NCBI RefSeq assembly: GCF_050003625.1
Contig: NC_134398.1
Coordinates: 60,659,641 to 60,723,640 of the forward strand
DNA length: 64,000 nt
Source: Haematobia irritans
Lineage: Eukaryota > Arthropoda > Insecta > Diptera > Muscidae
Direction: 5' to 3'
Shown here piece after piece: positions 20,878 through 32,142 of the stretch. The number at the start of each line of letters is the position of its first letter. Position 1 is the stretch's first letter. Both the position numbers and the translations under genes were made by a program. Below the pieces are notes generated by a model. It was not told the origin of the DNA. It made no database searches and was given only the letters and a program-made list of their open reading frames with translations.

Positions 20878-21344
20878 TAGAGGTATGCACATGAGTAATA
20901 TTTTACTCACGCACACTCATGCCGGAAAAATCTTACTAACGCACATTCACGCACGATATTATTTGGCAGGATTTACGCTCACGCACGAAAATGTTGTGAC
21001 TCTCCAAAAATACCGCGACTCACGAAAAATGTCGTGACTCACGAAAATTTTTTTGAGTGTCTAAAAACATGAGCATGATAAAAATCGAGAGCGTTAAAAC
21101 TCTTTACATCCCAGGTGTCACTAAAATTGTAAATGAATTTAACTCGTAAGCATTTTATGTCCGTGGGCGGAATTTTTTTCGTGAGTGCATTTTTCCGTTA
21201 CTCACGCACACTATCGAAGAAATTAATGTAGAGACTAACGCACGACATTTGGCTTGTTAATCACGCTCACGCACACTCACGCCGTTGCCATCAGCGTGAC
21301 TCGCGCGTGAGTTACGACAATTTCGTGTCACGTACACACCCCTA
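20878..21344. mobile_element. hAT-like element T, rich in CACG/CGTG motifs
   Basis: 467 bp with ends TAGAGGTATGCACATGA and GTCACGTACACACCCCTA (inverse TAGGGGTGTGTACGTGAC). The candidate 8-bp duplications CCGGACAA and CGGAACAA agree at six of eight positions. The interior is packed with ACTCACGCACA and CACGAAAA motifs in both orientations, unlike the AT-rich host. Confidence 0.65.
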
Positions 21345-21385
21345 CGGAACAATGTTGTGATATAACATAGCACCTACATATAAAC

Positions 21386-22393
21386 TAGGGTTTTTGCATT
21401 CCCGGAAAAGCGCGAATTTTTTTTTCGAATTTCAGGGGATCCCGGTCAAAGGGAAATCTGCTTTGATGTGGAATACATTTAGACATTTGAATAAATTAGA
21501 AATAGCCTAAAGCTACGGTTATAAGGCGCTCTCTGGACAACTAACAATATATATTATGTTGTTCTCTTACATCAGCCATAAATCATACTAAAATACGAAA
21601 TATTTTGTAATACAAAACATTTTGACAATGGTTAAGGCAGTCTCTTTCGGTATAGTTTTCGGAAGAACACTAAGTGGAATTTTTTGTTTGGAATGAAAGA
21701 AACTTATTTCGATTTCACCATCGGGGTCAATAAATGCTCATGTTCAGTCAATATTCCCAAATGGGAAACACTACCATGTAATACGTCATTCACATTACAC
21801 CTCGAAAATCCACTTTAACTTTCAGTTGTCGTATGCCCTATATATAAGGGCTTTAAACCCCAATTTTAATAGATTTAAAGCCTAATGTGTATAAGGTATA
21901 AATTTGAAATTAAAGCAACTATCTTAAAAAAGGTTGGAATTTTCTTATTTTATAAAAAACATCCTTACAATAATTAAGAAATTTTGAAATTATTCAATTG
22001 CCAACGTGGGTTACATAAGGTAAAATGTCCCGTTGTTTTTAAAGGTTTACTCAGTCTACCAGTCTATCGGAATGTCGGTTTACAGAAATATGACAATCAT
22101 AAATTAGGAAGTGCAAACTTCATTTTAACAATTGAGAGCCCGTTGGATTCTGGATTAGAACCCACGACTTTGTATGCTCCATAAGGCAACTACTACGACT
22201 TGGTACCATAGTTATTCACATTACACTTCCAAAATCCACTTTAACTAGATTTCCACTGTAATTTGCCATATAAAACCCTCTATTATACATAAAATATCGT
22301 AAAGAAAATTTCCCGGGAATTCCCTCACTTCATTCCCGGGAAAGCGGGTGCGAAAAAATAGCAATTTCCCGGGAATTCCCGGGAAAACCCCTA
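21386..22393. mobile_element. hAT-type element B, copy 2
   Basis: 1,008 bp, from TAGGGTTTTTGCATTCCCGG to GAATTCCCGGGAAAACCCCTA. The perfect 8-bp target duplications ATATAAAC lie at 21378-21385 and 22394-22401. It lacks E and C and therefore supplies empty sites for the copy at 3084-5717. It is non-coding. Confidence 0.88.
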
Positions 22394-24148
22394 ATATAAA
22401 CCCATCTTTCGATTTGTTTTAAAAAAAATTTTCCTAGTCTAAAATTTTCATAAGATTTGTCAGAAATTTTGAATTTAGGGTTATTTGATTTCCATAAATA
22501 AATGCAGAAATTTTCCGTTAGCCTAGATTCGTATATGGTGATAATTACTTGAGAAATCTCCATATACACCCGATGTCCTTGGAAACTGTAATTTTAAATT
22601 AAACCTCTGCCAACGTGCCATCTGAGCCGGTCTTTTGGGAGAAATTTTGTTTCATCGAAGCCACTCGAAATTCTTTACATTAAATTATTGGCCTCTAATG
22701 TCCATAGCTGATAGATCATTTATAAATCGATGTTTCATCATTTTACTTCTATAGAAACAATATTCGCAACTGTCCAGCTATTCCTGTCATCTGTTGTATG
22801 GTATTGGTTATTTAAAATCCCGCCCGTCGTAATTTATGGCAGTTTATGCTTGTTTTATATATCCGACACATTATATTTTTTAACATCTATACATTGTGTC
22901 TGATTAGCCCGACATTTTGATGTTTGTATATTTTTCTTTTTTATACAGATTTATTTTTTATAAAATACCTATATAAACCAATACCAAGATTTTACTTTTT
23001 AAACTTCTCGAAGCCTAATTATTTTTTGAAATTTTGTGTTTTTATAAATTCATATTCTGGAGATTGTTCTTATCTACCCATATTTTGATGTGATATTGGG
23101 CTAACATTAAAATGTATAGTTCTTTACATCCCTAAAATTCTGAGATTTGTCGTCCAGTCGTATCAAAAATTTGAGTTCCTTTTATAAACACATATTGCAA
23201 AATATAATACTTATTTCGGTATATTTTTGGAACACTACACCTTAAAATTACAATTGGAAAATTGTTAAAATTAGATTTAGGAGTCGGAGTCGAGGCTAAT
23301 AAGAAATGCTGGAGTCAGAGCCGGAGTCGAGCACAATCAGGGATCCGGAGCGGAGCGGAGCGGAGCGGAGCAAGCCCTTTTTTTGCCGGAGCGGGAGCGG
23401 CATTTCTAAAATCCGGAGCGGAGGTTTTTCATTTGGAATATTACTTGAATGAAATGTGTAACTTGGAAATTACACTGTGTAGGTAATTTCAAATTTAGCT
23501 AGTACTTAGCGTAGTGTGAGTAAACGTTTAAAATGTACGATATGTATTTTTGTACGTACGTACATTGGGGAAAACACAACGTGTTTTTTAGTAATTGTTT
23601 TCAAAAACGGCAAATGTCAAAATATATATCTAGTATGTGTTGTAAAAGTACACCCAGAAAAAAGTGCCTTCGAAACTAAAGGAAAAAATTTTCATCAATA
23701 TAGTTTATCCATTTTATTTCCATTAAGGTAAATTTTTGTGAAAAATAATAAAATTTACTCGTTTCAGTAAAAAAATCCTAAACTGTAAGCAGTTAGGAAT
23801 AGTTCATTAACTAGAATAAGGCATGGAATTTTACTCATACTATTTTCTTCGCTGGGTATAAGAATTTACTACTGAAAAAGAAAATTTTATTCACCGATAA
23901 CAAAGCATTCGTAAAAATAAACAAAAACCGAACTAAAACCAAGTTTCTTCAAAATTAGTAAAATTTCTTATAAAATGATAATTGCGACTTCCTTTATAAT
24001 AGAAAGTTTTTCATACATACGAACAACACTTGGCATAGAAAAATATTTTAGTTCATTCGTACTAAGAAGTATGCAATCCTTTCAAAACTTAAGGAAACAC
24101 ACTTGTTAGAATATAGGAAATTTTCCTAAATTTCTATTGTCTACCTGT

Positions 24149-24200
24149 AATCGATACCTGTCATCGTAATCGATGTGTTTGCGCGTGGGAGTAATCGATA
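24149..24200 (+). promoter_or_regulatory. Cluster of three ATCGAT boxes (DRE/BEAF-like)
   Basis: ATCGATA at 24150-24156, ATCGAT at 24169-24174 and ATCGATA at 24194-24200, interleaved with two TTTGCGCGT motifs. In flies, TATCGATA and CGATA sites bind DREF and BEAF-32 at housekeeping promoters and boundaries. Binding here is inference. The cluster lies upstream of the candidate exon-intron unit. Confidence 0.4.
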
Positions 24201-24379
24201 TATTTGCGCGTCGGTTGTTTTTTAGTTGGAATCGCGTTGTTTTGGTATACGGAGAGATTGTTAAAAAATAATATGGTAAAATAATATAATAAATAACAAA
24301 TAAAATATATAAAATATTTGTTATTTTAAATTAGTGAGAAAAATTTTCGTTTTTTTAAATAAATCTATCAATGTTCGTG

Positions 24380-24700
24380 ATAGTGTATAAAGAAAGAAAA
24401 CACCAGCAGAATAACAACCCTTTCATTTGTCTTCATTTTGGAATCTTCAATTATCAGGTAATATTCAGTGACGCTAACCTTTTGCAACAAAAATGTTTTA
24501 TGATTTTTTATATTTGTAGGTATTGAAATTGTAAAAGGAGGACAAAATCGTTAGGCAGCAACTTATTAAAAGTGAAAAGTACAAGAAGAAGAAAAAGTGC
24601 GTTTTACAGTTGATAATATCACACGGAAATTGGAAATAGTGGAATAATAAACTAATATTTCAAAGAGATTCGATGCTGTTGATTCTTAATAAATATATTC
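24380..24700 (+). other. Candidate captured noncoding transcript with a 62-bp intron
   Basis: A fly-like short intron at 24458-24519 has donor CAG|GTAATAT, branch-like GCTAAC at about 24474 and acceptor TTTGTAG|G. It is preceded by non-repetitive sequence and followed by AATAAA-type signals (near 24648, 24688 and 24709). No coding frame is evident, so this could be untranslated exons captured by element P. It could also be chance. Confidence 0.3.
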
Positions 24701-25198
24701 AATATATTAATAAAACATGTCTTTTATTGAAGATAAAATTGCTTATAGAAATAAATAAAATTGTATTTAAAAACGAAGGTAAGCAGTTCTAATAATGAAG
24801 TAAAAGTTTTACCACAAATGTGTAAGATTTGTCGAAATGAATGAAAAAAATTCAATAAAATCATTCCATATATGAATTCAAATTAGTTAAATTTTTTCAT
24901 TCTGTAGTATAGTGGTATATAAATATAGGAAAATGTTAACTAATATATGGAATGCATTATTCCTAATTTCTACGAAAATCACATCGTTCAAACAAATAAA
25001 AATGTCTTTGGCGCTATACGAAGTTCAACTTTCTTCACAATGAGTTCATTTTAACTTAAAGAAGGGGTCACTTTTTTCTGGGTGTAACAACAGTACTTTC
25101 GATCAATTTCATCCCGTATTACTACAAAGATGTTTGTAATGAACGTCAAATAAATGCAATTAAACGATCTTATTTATATTTAATTTTTTAGTTTTCTA

Positions 25199-25813
25199 CA
25201 CTGAAAAAAATATTGTCGTGAAGTCAAAGATTCCATGTCCTTAGAATAAGAATGCAAATTTTGCTTAACATTGAAGACGCATTTCTCTAAAATAAAGTTT
25301 TTTTTCTTGTCCAAAAGGCAATAAACTTTTGAATGAAGTTGTAATGTCCTTATAATTAAGTGATTTTACTTAAAAATGTGTATCATAACATGAAAGATAA
25401 AATTTTTGAGGTAAGGTCAACGTGATTTTAATAATTAAGAAAAATTCTTTAAAATTAATAAAATTGTCTTTAAATTTGTTTCCTTTTTGCATCTTGCCTA
25501 CAAAGCAAAAAATCGTTAAAAAATAAGACATGTTTTTCAACACTTTATTTTAAAGACGCTTTTTACTTGAAACATAGCATAATTTTTACTGGAAGTCGAG
25601 TCTTAATATGGAAAAAAAAATAACTCGTTAACTCGTATTTAAAGGATTTTGATAACAACTGACGAAAAAAATCTAAAAAAATTAAAAATTAACATTTGCT
25701 TCCTAGAAGCAAGTACATAACCCCCAAATTTAAAAGAGAATTACGTCTATAAAGTATCCTTACTGTTAAAGTAAAGACAAAATCTTTGGAACCGGGCATG
25801 CTTTTTTTCAGTG
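25199..25813 (+). mobile_element. MITE family A, complete copy
   Basis: 615 bp from CACTGAAAAAAATATTGTCG to GCATGCTTTTTTTCAGTG, with perfect 12-bp inverted ends and TA at 25197-25198 and 25814-25815. It is the best-preserved copy in the window and lies inside hAT element O. Confidence 0.9.
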
Positions 25814-26312
25814 TAAGGACATTCATATTGCTTTACTATTGTACTATATCCTAGCATTCTCTTATTTCTGATATTAGTTCTCGAAAATTTAATTAAAATT
25901 ATGGATAGTTTAAATTTTGGTTGAAAAATGTGCGCATATACATTTATTATACAATAAAGGGGAAAAAAGCGAAATTAGGTAACACTAGATCTGAGTAAGA
26001 ATATTCGTAGGTATACCACGGACTGATGTCGATGGAGGTTGTTGCAAACATAAACATACACACACACATTACAAATATAACAAAACCTCTTCTCTACGTC
26101 TGTTGCAAAACAAAAAAAAACTTTCGGAGAGTAGTTACTTCTACTCTGTGTATAGACTTTCAATTCCAATCAGCGTTGCCGTTTTGGTCCGATCGGACAA
26201 AAATTGGTCCAAAAGATTTCTAATTTTTAAATTTGGTCCGATGGTCAGACCAAACAGAATTTGGTCCATTTTCATAAATTTGGTTTCTATCACATATTAA
26301 ATAGTAGATGGT

Positions 26313-26601
26313 GCACCGCAAAGAATATTGTCGGGAGGCCAAATATTTCACATGCTTAAAATACGAATACGAATTTTGCTTAGAATAGAAGACGTATTTC
26401 TCTGAAAAAAAGTTTTTCCTTGTCTAAAAGTCTCTAAACTTTTCAATGAAGTCTGTTTGTCCTCATAGCTAAGTGATTCGACATAAAAATGTGTATCCTA
26501 ACATGAATGCAAATTTCGTTTTAATGAAGTCAAAATGGATTTAATATTTCTGAAAAATTCTTCAAAATTAATAAAATATTTCAACACATTGTTTTAAAGT
26601 C
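26313..26601 (+). mobile_element. MITE family A, 3'-truncated copy
   Basis: It starts near ATATTGTCGGGAGGCC and follows family A through TTCAACACATTGTTTTAAAG, where it is cut by the following DINE-like piece. Confidence 0.7.
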
Positions 26602-27240
26602 ATTATACCCTAAACCACATAGTGGTTAGGGTATAATAAGTTTGATCTGCCAAAAAATGTGCCTACAAGAAATATTGATTTTAGACCCCATAAAATATAT
26701 ACCGATCGACTCAGAATCACCTCCTGAGTCGATCTAGCGCTTGGCGTCCATCCGTCCGTCTGTCCATGTATTTGTTGTTCACAGGATTTCGGTCGCAATT
26801 ATTAACCGATTTTGATGAAATTTGGTACAGGGAGTTTTTTTGGGCACAAGGACGAACGTTATTGAATTTGGAAGAAATCGGATCAAATTTAGATATAGCT
26901 CCCATATATATGTATTGCCCGATTTCGACAAATGGGGTCACGTTACACTTTTTTTACTAACCGATCGTCGTCAAATTTAGCACAAAATAATCTTCTGTAT
27001 CACCCTTTAAGTCTGAAAATTTCATCGAAATCGGTTCAGATTTAGATATAGGTCCCATATATATGTATCGCCCGATTTTGTCAAATTAGGTCATAAAACC
27101 CTTATTTATCAACCGATCTTACTCAAAGTTGGCGAAATGTAATCTTCTATAGCACTAACTATATGTGCAAAAAATCATCGAAATCGGTTCAGATTTAGCT
27201 ATAGCTCCCATATATGTACCGCCCGATTTTTCTAAATAAA
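26602..27240. mobile_element. DINE-like piece with CCGATTT monomers (Q type)
   Basis: It begins ATTATACCCTAAACCACATAGTGG, has ATAAAATATATACCGAT and a CCGTCCGTCTGTCC microsatellite (about 26750). Then come repeated CCCATATATATGTATTGCCCGATTT units spaced about 160 bp apart (26890, 27055, 27210). It is a variant of the mini-me/DINE-like group. Related sequence ends the window at 63690-63966. Confidence 0.6.
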
Positions 27241-27432
27241 ATAAAACTCAATTGAACAAATAATACAATGTTTGTACTATAATTTTCTCGAAGAGGAGCG
27301 GAGCGGAGCGATTTTTTTTCTCGGAGCGGAGCGTTTTTTTTTCTCCGGAGCGGGAGCGGAGCGGAGCGAAAAAAATGGACCGCTCCGGATCCCTGAGCAC
27401 AATTGACTCAACTCCACAGCCCTGGTTGGAAC

Positions 27433-27837
27433 AATTGCTTATTTAAAGAAAAAAGTTAATTGTAAGTAATTAAAACTCAACGCTTTTATATTACCTTTAG
27501 ACGTTTATTTGAAAAATTTGGAAAAAATAAAACGAAACAATTTTCAAAAAAAAAAAAAAAAAAAAACAGAAGAAAGTCAATTTAAATTTTTACCTAGCAT
27601 CTACTATGGGCCAAGGACTCGTAGATTAAATATTTTCTAGAAAATAGAAATTAAATATTGTAATTGAAGAACATGTATCGTTGAGGGATTTGTCCAAAAC
27701 TATAAAAATTTGTATCATAATTGAAGATAAAAGAATATCCAAAATAATTGTCCATTAATGCAGTCCAGACTTGAAGATAAAAGAATATCTAAAATAATTT
27801 TCGATTATTGCAGTCCAGACAATCAAGCATATATTTG
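27433..27837. other. Unassigned AT-rich DNA
   Basis: Nothing coding is seen. There is a poly-A run at about 27547-27566 and a small duplication of TTGAAGATAAAAGAATATC (about 27721 and 27773). Confidence 0.45.
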
Positions 27838-28975
27838 ATTTGGCCGGGTCGAATTTTAAGTATCCACCACCATGAATCAAATATAACAGATTCCTTTCAA
27901 AATTCTTCGTTGAAGTGGGTTAATTGAAAATATATAGATATTCCACATGCGGATCGGTTCAACTAGTACGTTTCCCGAAGTTAAATTTAGCGATTGTACA
28001 TATAGAGATTACATCAGATTTTGGGTTTATAAGAACCATTTACGTTTGTATTTTAAAGGAATCCAAAGGCCGCAAGAAACTCCAATGAAGAACGCCTTTC
28101 ATATGATTTAAGATTTAAATTCTATAGGTCTTTATCCGTTGTACTCGAGTTGGTACGACGGCTCTGATAAAAATTTCGGTTTATAGAAGCTCAAAAAGTC
28201 AAATTAGGAGATATGTTTATATGAGAGCTGTACACTAAAAAAGTGAAATATCTATGGCACTGAAGCCAATTTAAGCCTATTTTAGTTTATTTTTAGTTAA
28301 ATGAACTAGCAAAGGAGGAAAATATAGTTCAGAATTTCTTAAATTTTTAAAGAATTTTTGCAATTTTGAACTCCAATGTTTTCTTTCAAATTACGAAATT
28401 TCATTTAACAAGTGACAAACAAATAATATGTTAATGTCTAATAAATTTTCTTGAATTTGTTTAAGACAAATTACTTATTTTTCACTGTTTTGGAGTGTCC
28501 CAAAACCCCATACCCACCATATACGGCACACTTTATTCTCGACCTATAATATATATTTGATTTTCCTCGGCAATCAGATAGAAACTGCGATTGCTAGAAG
28601 CCCTAGGAGTCAAATCGGGAATTCGTTCTATATGGGGCTATATCAAAACATGGACCGATTCACACCATATTCAGTACACCTTCTAATGGACCAAAAGTAC
28701 CTCTACATTTTCAATTTCATACAAATCTGATAAAAATTGCGGTGTTTAGATGGTCAAGACCCAAAATCGGAGGGTCGGTTTTGATAAACCGACCCTCCGA
28801 TTTTGGGTCTTTTAACGTGCCTGCAAACAAAAGGCGAGTATGTGCAAAAATTCGGTACTATAGGTTCGTTGTTGAAGGCTGCGGCGTGACTACAACAGAC
28901 AGACCGACATTGTTATATAATCTTAGAAATTCTCCGTAATCAAGATTATTCTAGGGAGGTTGAGTATAAAAACAA
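27838..28975 (-). mobile_element. Degraded DINE-like element J1
   Basis: Hairpin-end remnant TTGGCCGGGTCGAATTTTAAG, then CCACCACCATGAATCAAAT. Weak GGACCGATT monomers lie near 28650, and the tail is GGAGGTTGAGTATAAAAAC. An unrelated insert-like stretch (28243-28500, from GTACACTAAAAAAGTG to CACTGTTTTGGAGTGTC) may be a separate MITE. Confidence 0.5.
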
Positions 28976-29149
28976 AAAGAATTTTAATACTCGTAAATTG
29001 GTATCACTAAGATGAATCAAACATAGGTTATTTGTGAAGAAGTTCATTTTCTGTAGACAATCAATCAATTTACATATCACATTTTTATGTATCATTTTCT
29101 ATACATCGTAGATTATAGTTCAACAAGTGATTCCGATGAAACAATAGCA

Positions 29150-29410
29150 CAAAATATAATTGTTTTTCAGTTGTTCTAATGCCACAACTTTAAAATCACT
29201 TTGAAACATGTACTCCCAAAGAAGTTCTTTATTTTAACTACCCAGGAGGTTCTTTTAATTGTATTTTTAATAACTCGCGTTTTTCATATTTTTAATAGTT
29301 AATTTAAACTTTTTTGTTTCAAATAGGTTAAAAACAGAGCAAGAATTAATAAAATTGTACAAATTATTAAAATTTTCTCGAAAAGAATGCTAAAGTAAAG
29401 TAAATCCTTT
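29150..29410 (-). mobile_element. Family E fragment, reverse
   Basis: A reverse match to the right half of family E (CCACAACTTTAAAA, GTTCTTTATTTTAACTACCCAGG, AGGTTAAAAACAGAGCAAGAA). It is diverged and lacks its ends. Confidence 0.65.
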
Positions 29411-29451
29411 GCACTATTAAGTACCCAGCAGAAATAATTGGAAGTTGTTCC

Positions 29452-29607
29452 ACAAACATTTCTTTTAAAGCGCATCCCGGAATTCTCCATCAATTTTTTT
29501 CCATTTCCTATGCAGTCCTTTTGTATAAGTCCAAAAACATTTCTTTTAAAGCGCATCCCGGGATCCCCTATCGATTCTTTCCACTTCTGATGCATTCCTT
29601 TGGACAT
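29452..29607. repeat. Two-copy ~74-bp tandem repeat
   Basis: The block ACATTTCTTTTAAAGCGCATCCCGG through ATGCATTCCTTTGGA occurs twice in tandem (about 29455 and 29529). The open frame on the minus strand repeats accordingly and is not taken as a gene. Confidence 0.6.
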
Positions 29608-30379
29608 ATCGTAGAAAGTACGGAATTAGGGCGTTTTAAGTGATTTTATTTATAAAAAGAATAAAAAGATCAATAAAAAAGTAAAAAAAAAATAAAAAAC
29701 ACCCCCGCTGGTATTTGAACCTGTGCCGTTTGACTTTTTCACATCCGTGGAAGTTCTTTTGAGAAGGTTTTGCGAGTTACGATAATTTTTAATTTCTTCT
29801 TGATTTGTAATGGAAAAAACATATTTATACAAAAAAATATATGCCGAAAATAGTAAATAAAAACGATGTGTAAGTATATAAAGCAGTAAGTTCGGGCAAG
29901 CCGAATCTTAAATACCCACCACCATGAATCAAATATTGCAGTTACCTTTGAAAACTCTTCGTCGTAGCATGTTACTTGATAATATATCGCGGGTTACTTG
30001 ATAATGTATAGAATGATAATATATAGAAATGATTGAATAACGCATTGATTTGAAATCTAAAATCTATAGATTTGGAAATTTTACTTTCAGTTTCAAGCAA
30101 CGTTCATGATCAGTGCGCCTTCTATATCGTCAAGAAGTGAAATCGGTCTATATGGAGGCCTTACGCAATGGAGCGATAAAAACTAAATCCGTTACAATTT
30201 CAGGCAAATCGAATAAAAACTACGGTTTATATAAGCCCAAGGAGTTAAATCAGGAAATCAGTATATATGGGTGCTATGCCAAAAATATGCACCGTTAGAC
30301 AAAATTCAGCACAACTAGTTGTGATTCTGAAAATCCTACAGAATTTAGACCCCAAATCGGAGGGAGCTCAAGAAGTAAA

Positions 30380-31640
30380 ATCGGGAGATCGGGCTATATG
30401 GGGGCTATAGCAAACCACACCTTATTCGGCACACCTGTTTTTGGTCCTAAAATATCTATAGATTTCCAATTTCAGGCAAATCGGATTGAAAATACGGTTT
30501 CTAGAAGACCCAGAAGTAAAATTTGGAGATCGGTTTATATGGGGGCTATACCAAAACATGGACCGATAGCCACCATTTTCGGCACACTTATTTATGGTCC
30601 TAAAATAGCTATAGATTTCCAATTTCAGGAAAATCGGATTGAAAATACGGTTTCTAGAAGCTCAGGACCCCACATCGGGGGTCGGTTTATATGGGGGCTA
30701 TACCAAAACATGGATCGATAGCCACCATTTTCGGCACACCTATTTATGGTCCTAAAATAGCTATAGATTTCCAATTTCAGGAAAATCGGATTGAAAATAC
30801 GGTTTCTGGAAGCCCAAGAAGTAAAATTGGGAGATCGGTCTATATGGGGGCTCTACCAAAACATGGTCCGATATGCACCATTTTCGGCACACCTGTTTTT
30901 GGTCCTAAAATATCTATAGATTTCCAATTTCAGGCAAATCGGATTGAAAATACGGTTTCTAGAAGACCCAGAAGTAAAATTTGGAGATCGGTTTATATGG
31001 GGGCTATACCAAAACATGGACCGATAGCCACCATTTTCGGCACACTTATTTATGGTCCTAAAATAGCTATAGATTTCCAATTTCAGGAAAATCGGATTGA
31101 AAATACGGTTTCTAGAAGCTCAGGACCCCACATCGGGGGTCGGTTTATATGGGGGCTATACCAAAACATGGATCGATAGCCACCATTTTCGGCACATCTA
31201 TTTATGGTCCTAAAATAGCTATAGATTTCCAATTTCAGGAAAATCGGATTGAAAATACGGTTTCTGGAAGCCCAAGAAGTAAAATTGGGAGATCGGTCTA
31301 TATGGGGGCTCTACCAAAACATGGTCCGATATGCACCATTTTCGGCGCACTTATTTATGGTCTTAAAATAGCTATAGATTTCCAATTTCAGGAAAATCGG
31401 ATTGAAAATACGGTTTCTGGAAGCCCAAGAAGTAAAATTGGGAGATCGGTCTATATGGGGGCTATACCAAAACATGGACCGATAGGCACCATTTTCGGCA
31501 CAATTATTTATGGTCCTTAAATAACTCTAGGTTTTAAATTTCAGGCAAATCGTATAGAAAATACGGTTTCTAGAAGCCCAATACCCCAAATCGGGGGTCG
31601 GTTTATATGGGGGCTATACCAAAACATGGACCGATGTAGC
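30380..31640. repeat. 152/153-bp tandem array with a 458-bp higher-order unit
   Basis: The landmark GGTTTATATGG/GGTCTATATGG lies at 30532, 30684, 30837, 30990, 31142, 31295, 31448 and 31600, that is, every 152-153 bp. The three-monomer block 30425-30882 is repeated almost exactly at 30883-31340, while neighbouring monomers differ more. Open frames of up to 162 codons follow from the period and are not taken as proteins. Confidence 0.9.
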
Positions 31641-31793
31641 CCATCTTCGAACTTGACCTACTTGGAGACAAAAAACGAGTTTGTGAACAAATTAAGCAAG
31701 ATGGCTTTATTATTGAATGCTGTAGCGTGACAGACATCCAGACGGACATCGTTATATCGTCTTAGAATTTCTCCCTGATCAAGAATATATATA

Positions 31794-32043
31794 CACCCAG
31801 AGAAGGAATATGATCACCTCAAACATGTTTTAAGAGCAAAATGTTATTTTTGGGTGGTGACCATGTAACATGGTTTTCGCAACCATGTTATTTTCTCGGA
31901 AATCATGTATCTGATTTCGGCAAGCAGGTTATATTTGACGAGAAAATAACATTTTAGTGACAAACATGTTACATGGTCACCATACAAAAATAACATTTTG
32001 CTCTTGAAACATGTTTGAGGTGATCATATTCCTTCTCTGCGTG
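31794..32043. mobile_element. 250-bp foldback MITE (family M), TA duplication
   Basis: The arms start CACCCAGAGAAGGAATATGA and end with the inverse. They match with few differences for about 80 bp and more loosely to about 115 bp, so nearly the whole element is one hairpin. TA lies at 31792-31793 and 32044-32045. The insertion splits the ATATATACTTTATG core of J2. Confidence 0.9.
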
Positions 32044-32142
32044 TACTTTATGTAGTCGGAAATAGATATTTCGACGTGTTACAAACGGAACGACAAACTT
32101 ATTATACCCCCATCACCATTCTATGGTGGTGGGTATAAAAAA

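Larger units (their letters stand above)
23651..25084. mobile_element. TA-flanked element P
   Basis: 1,434 bp with the 16-bp ends CACCCAGAAAAAAGTG and CACTTTTTTCTGGGTG, flanked by TA (23649-23650, 25085-25086). The right subterminal block GGCGCTATACGAAGTT is shared with degraded copies near 19490 and 55675. The middle holds promoter-like and intron-like sequence, described separately. No transposase is recognised. Confidence 0.82.
23338..27395. mobile_element. hAT-type element O with GGAGC subterminal arrays, nested in N
   Basis: The ends are CAGGGATCCGGAGCGG and CCGCTCCGGATCCCTG, a perfect 16-bp inverse, flanked by the perfect 8-bp duplication AGCACAAT (23330-23337, 27396-27403). Arrays of GGAGC pentamers lie inside both ends (23346-23425, 27291-27390). 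Within it are P (23651-25084), MITE A (25199-25813), an A fragment (26313-26601) and a DINE-like piece (26602-27240). Confidence 0.88.
20447..27424. mobile_element. hAT-type element N carrying multiple nested insertions
   Basis: The ends are TAGGGCTGTGGAGTCGGAGT on the left and CTCCACAGCCCTG on the right, flanked by the perfect 8-bp duplication GTTGGAAC (20439-20446 and 27425-27432). The subterminal regions are rich in GGAGTC/GACTC hexamers. Inside lie element T (20878-21344), B copy 2 (21386-22393) and the sister hAT element O (23338-27395). The native N sequence left after excision is about 1.4 kb, with no recognisable transposase. Confidence 0.85.
29867..32142 (-). mobile_element. DINE-like element J2 with 152-bp array and a nested MITE
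   Basis: The hairpin end has TAAGTTCGGGCAAGCCGAATC and TACCCACCACCATGAATC, and the far end is CTATGGTGGTGGGTATAAAA. It holds the tandem array at 30380-31640 and a TA tract (AAGAATATATA, 31780). That tract is split by a foldback MITE (31794-32043). The microsatellite next to the core is reduced here to GACATCCAGACGGAC. Confidence 0.72.

Noticed and set aside
30398..31520. Repeated open frames of 107-162 codons
   Set aside because: Same cause: the 152/153-bp monomer array. No domain or independent support.
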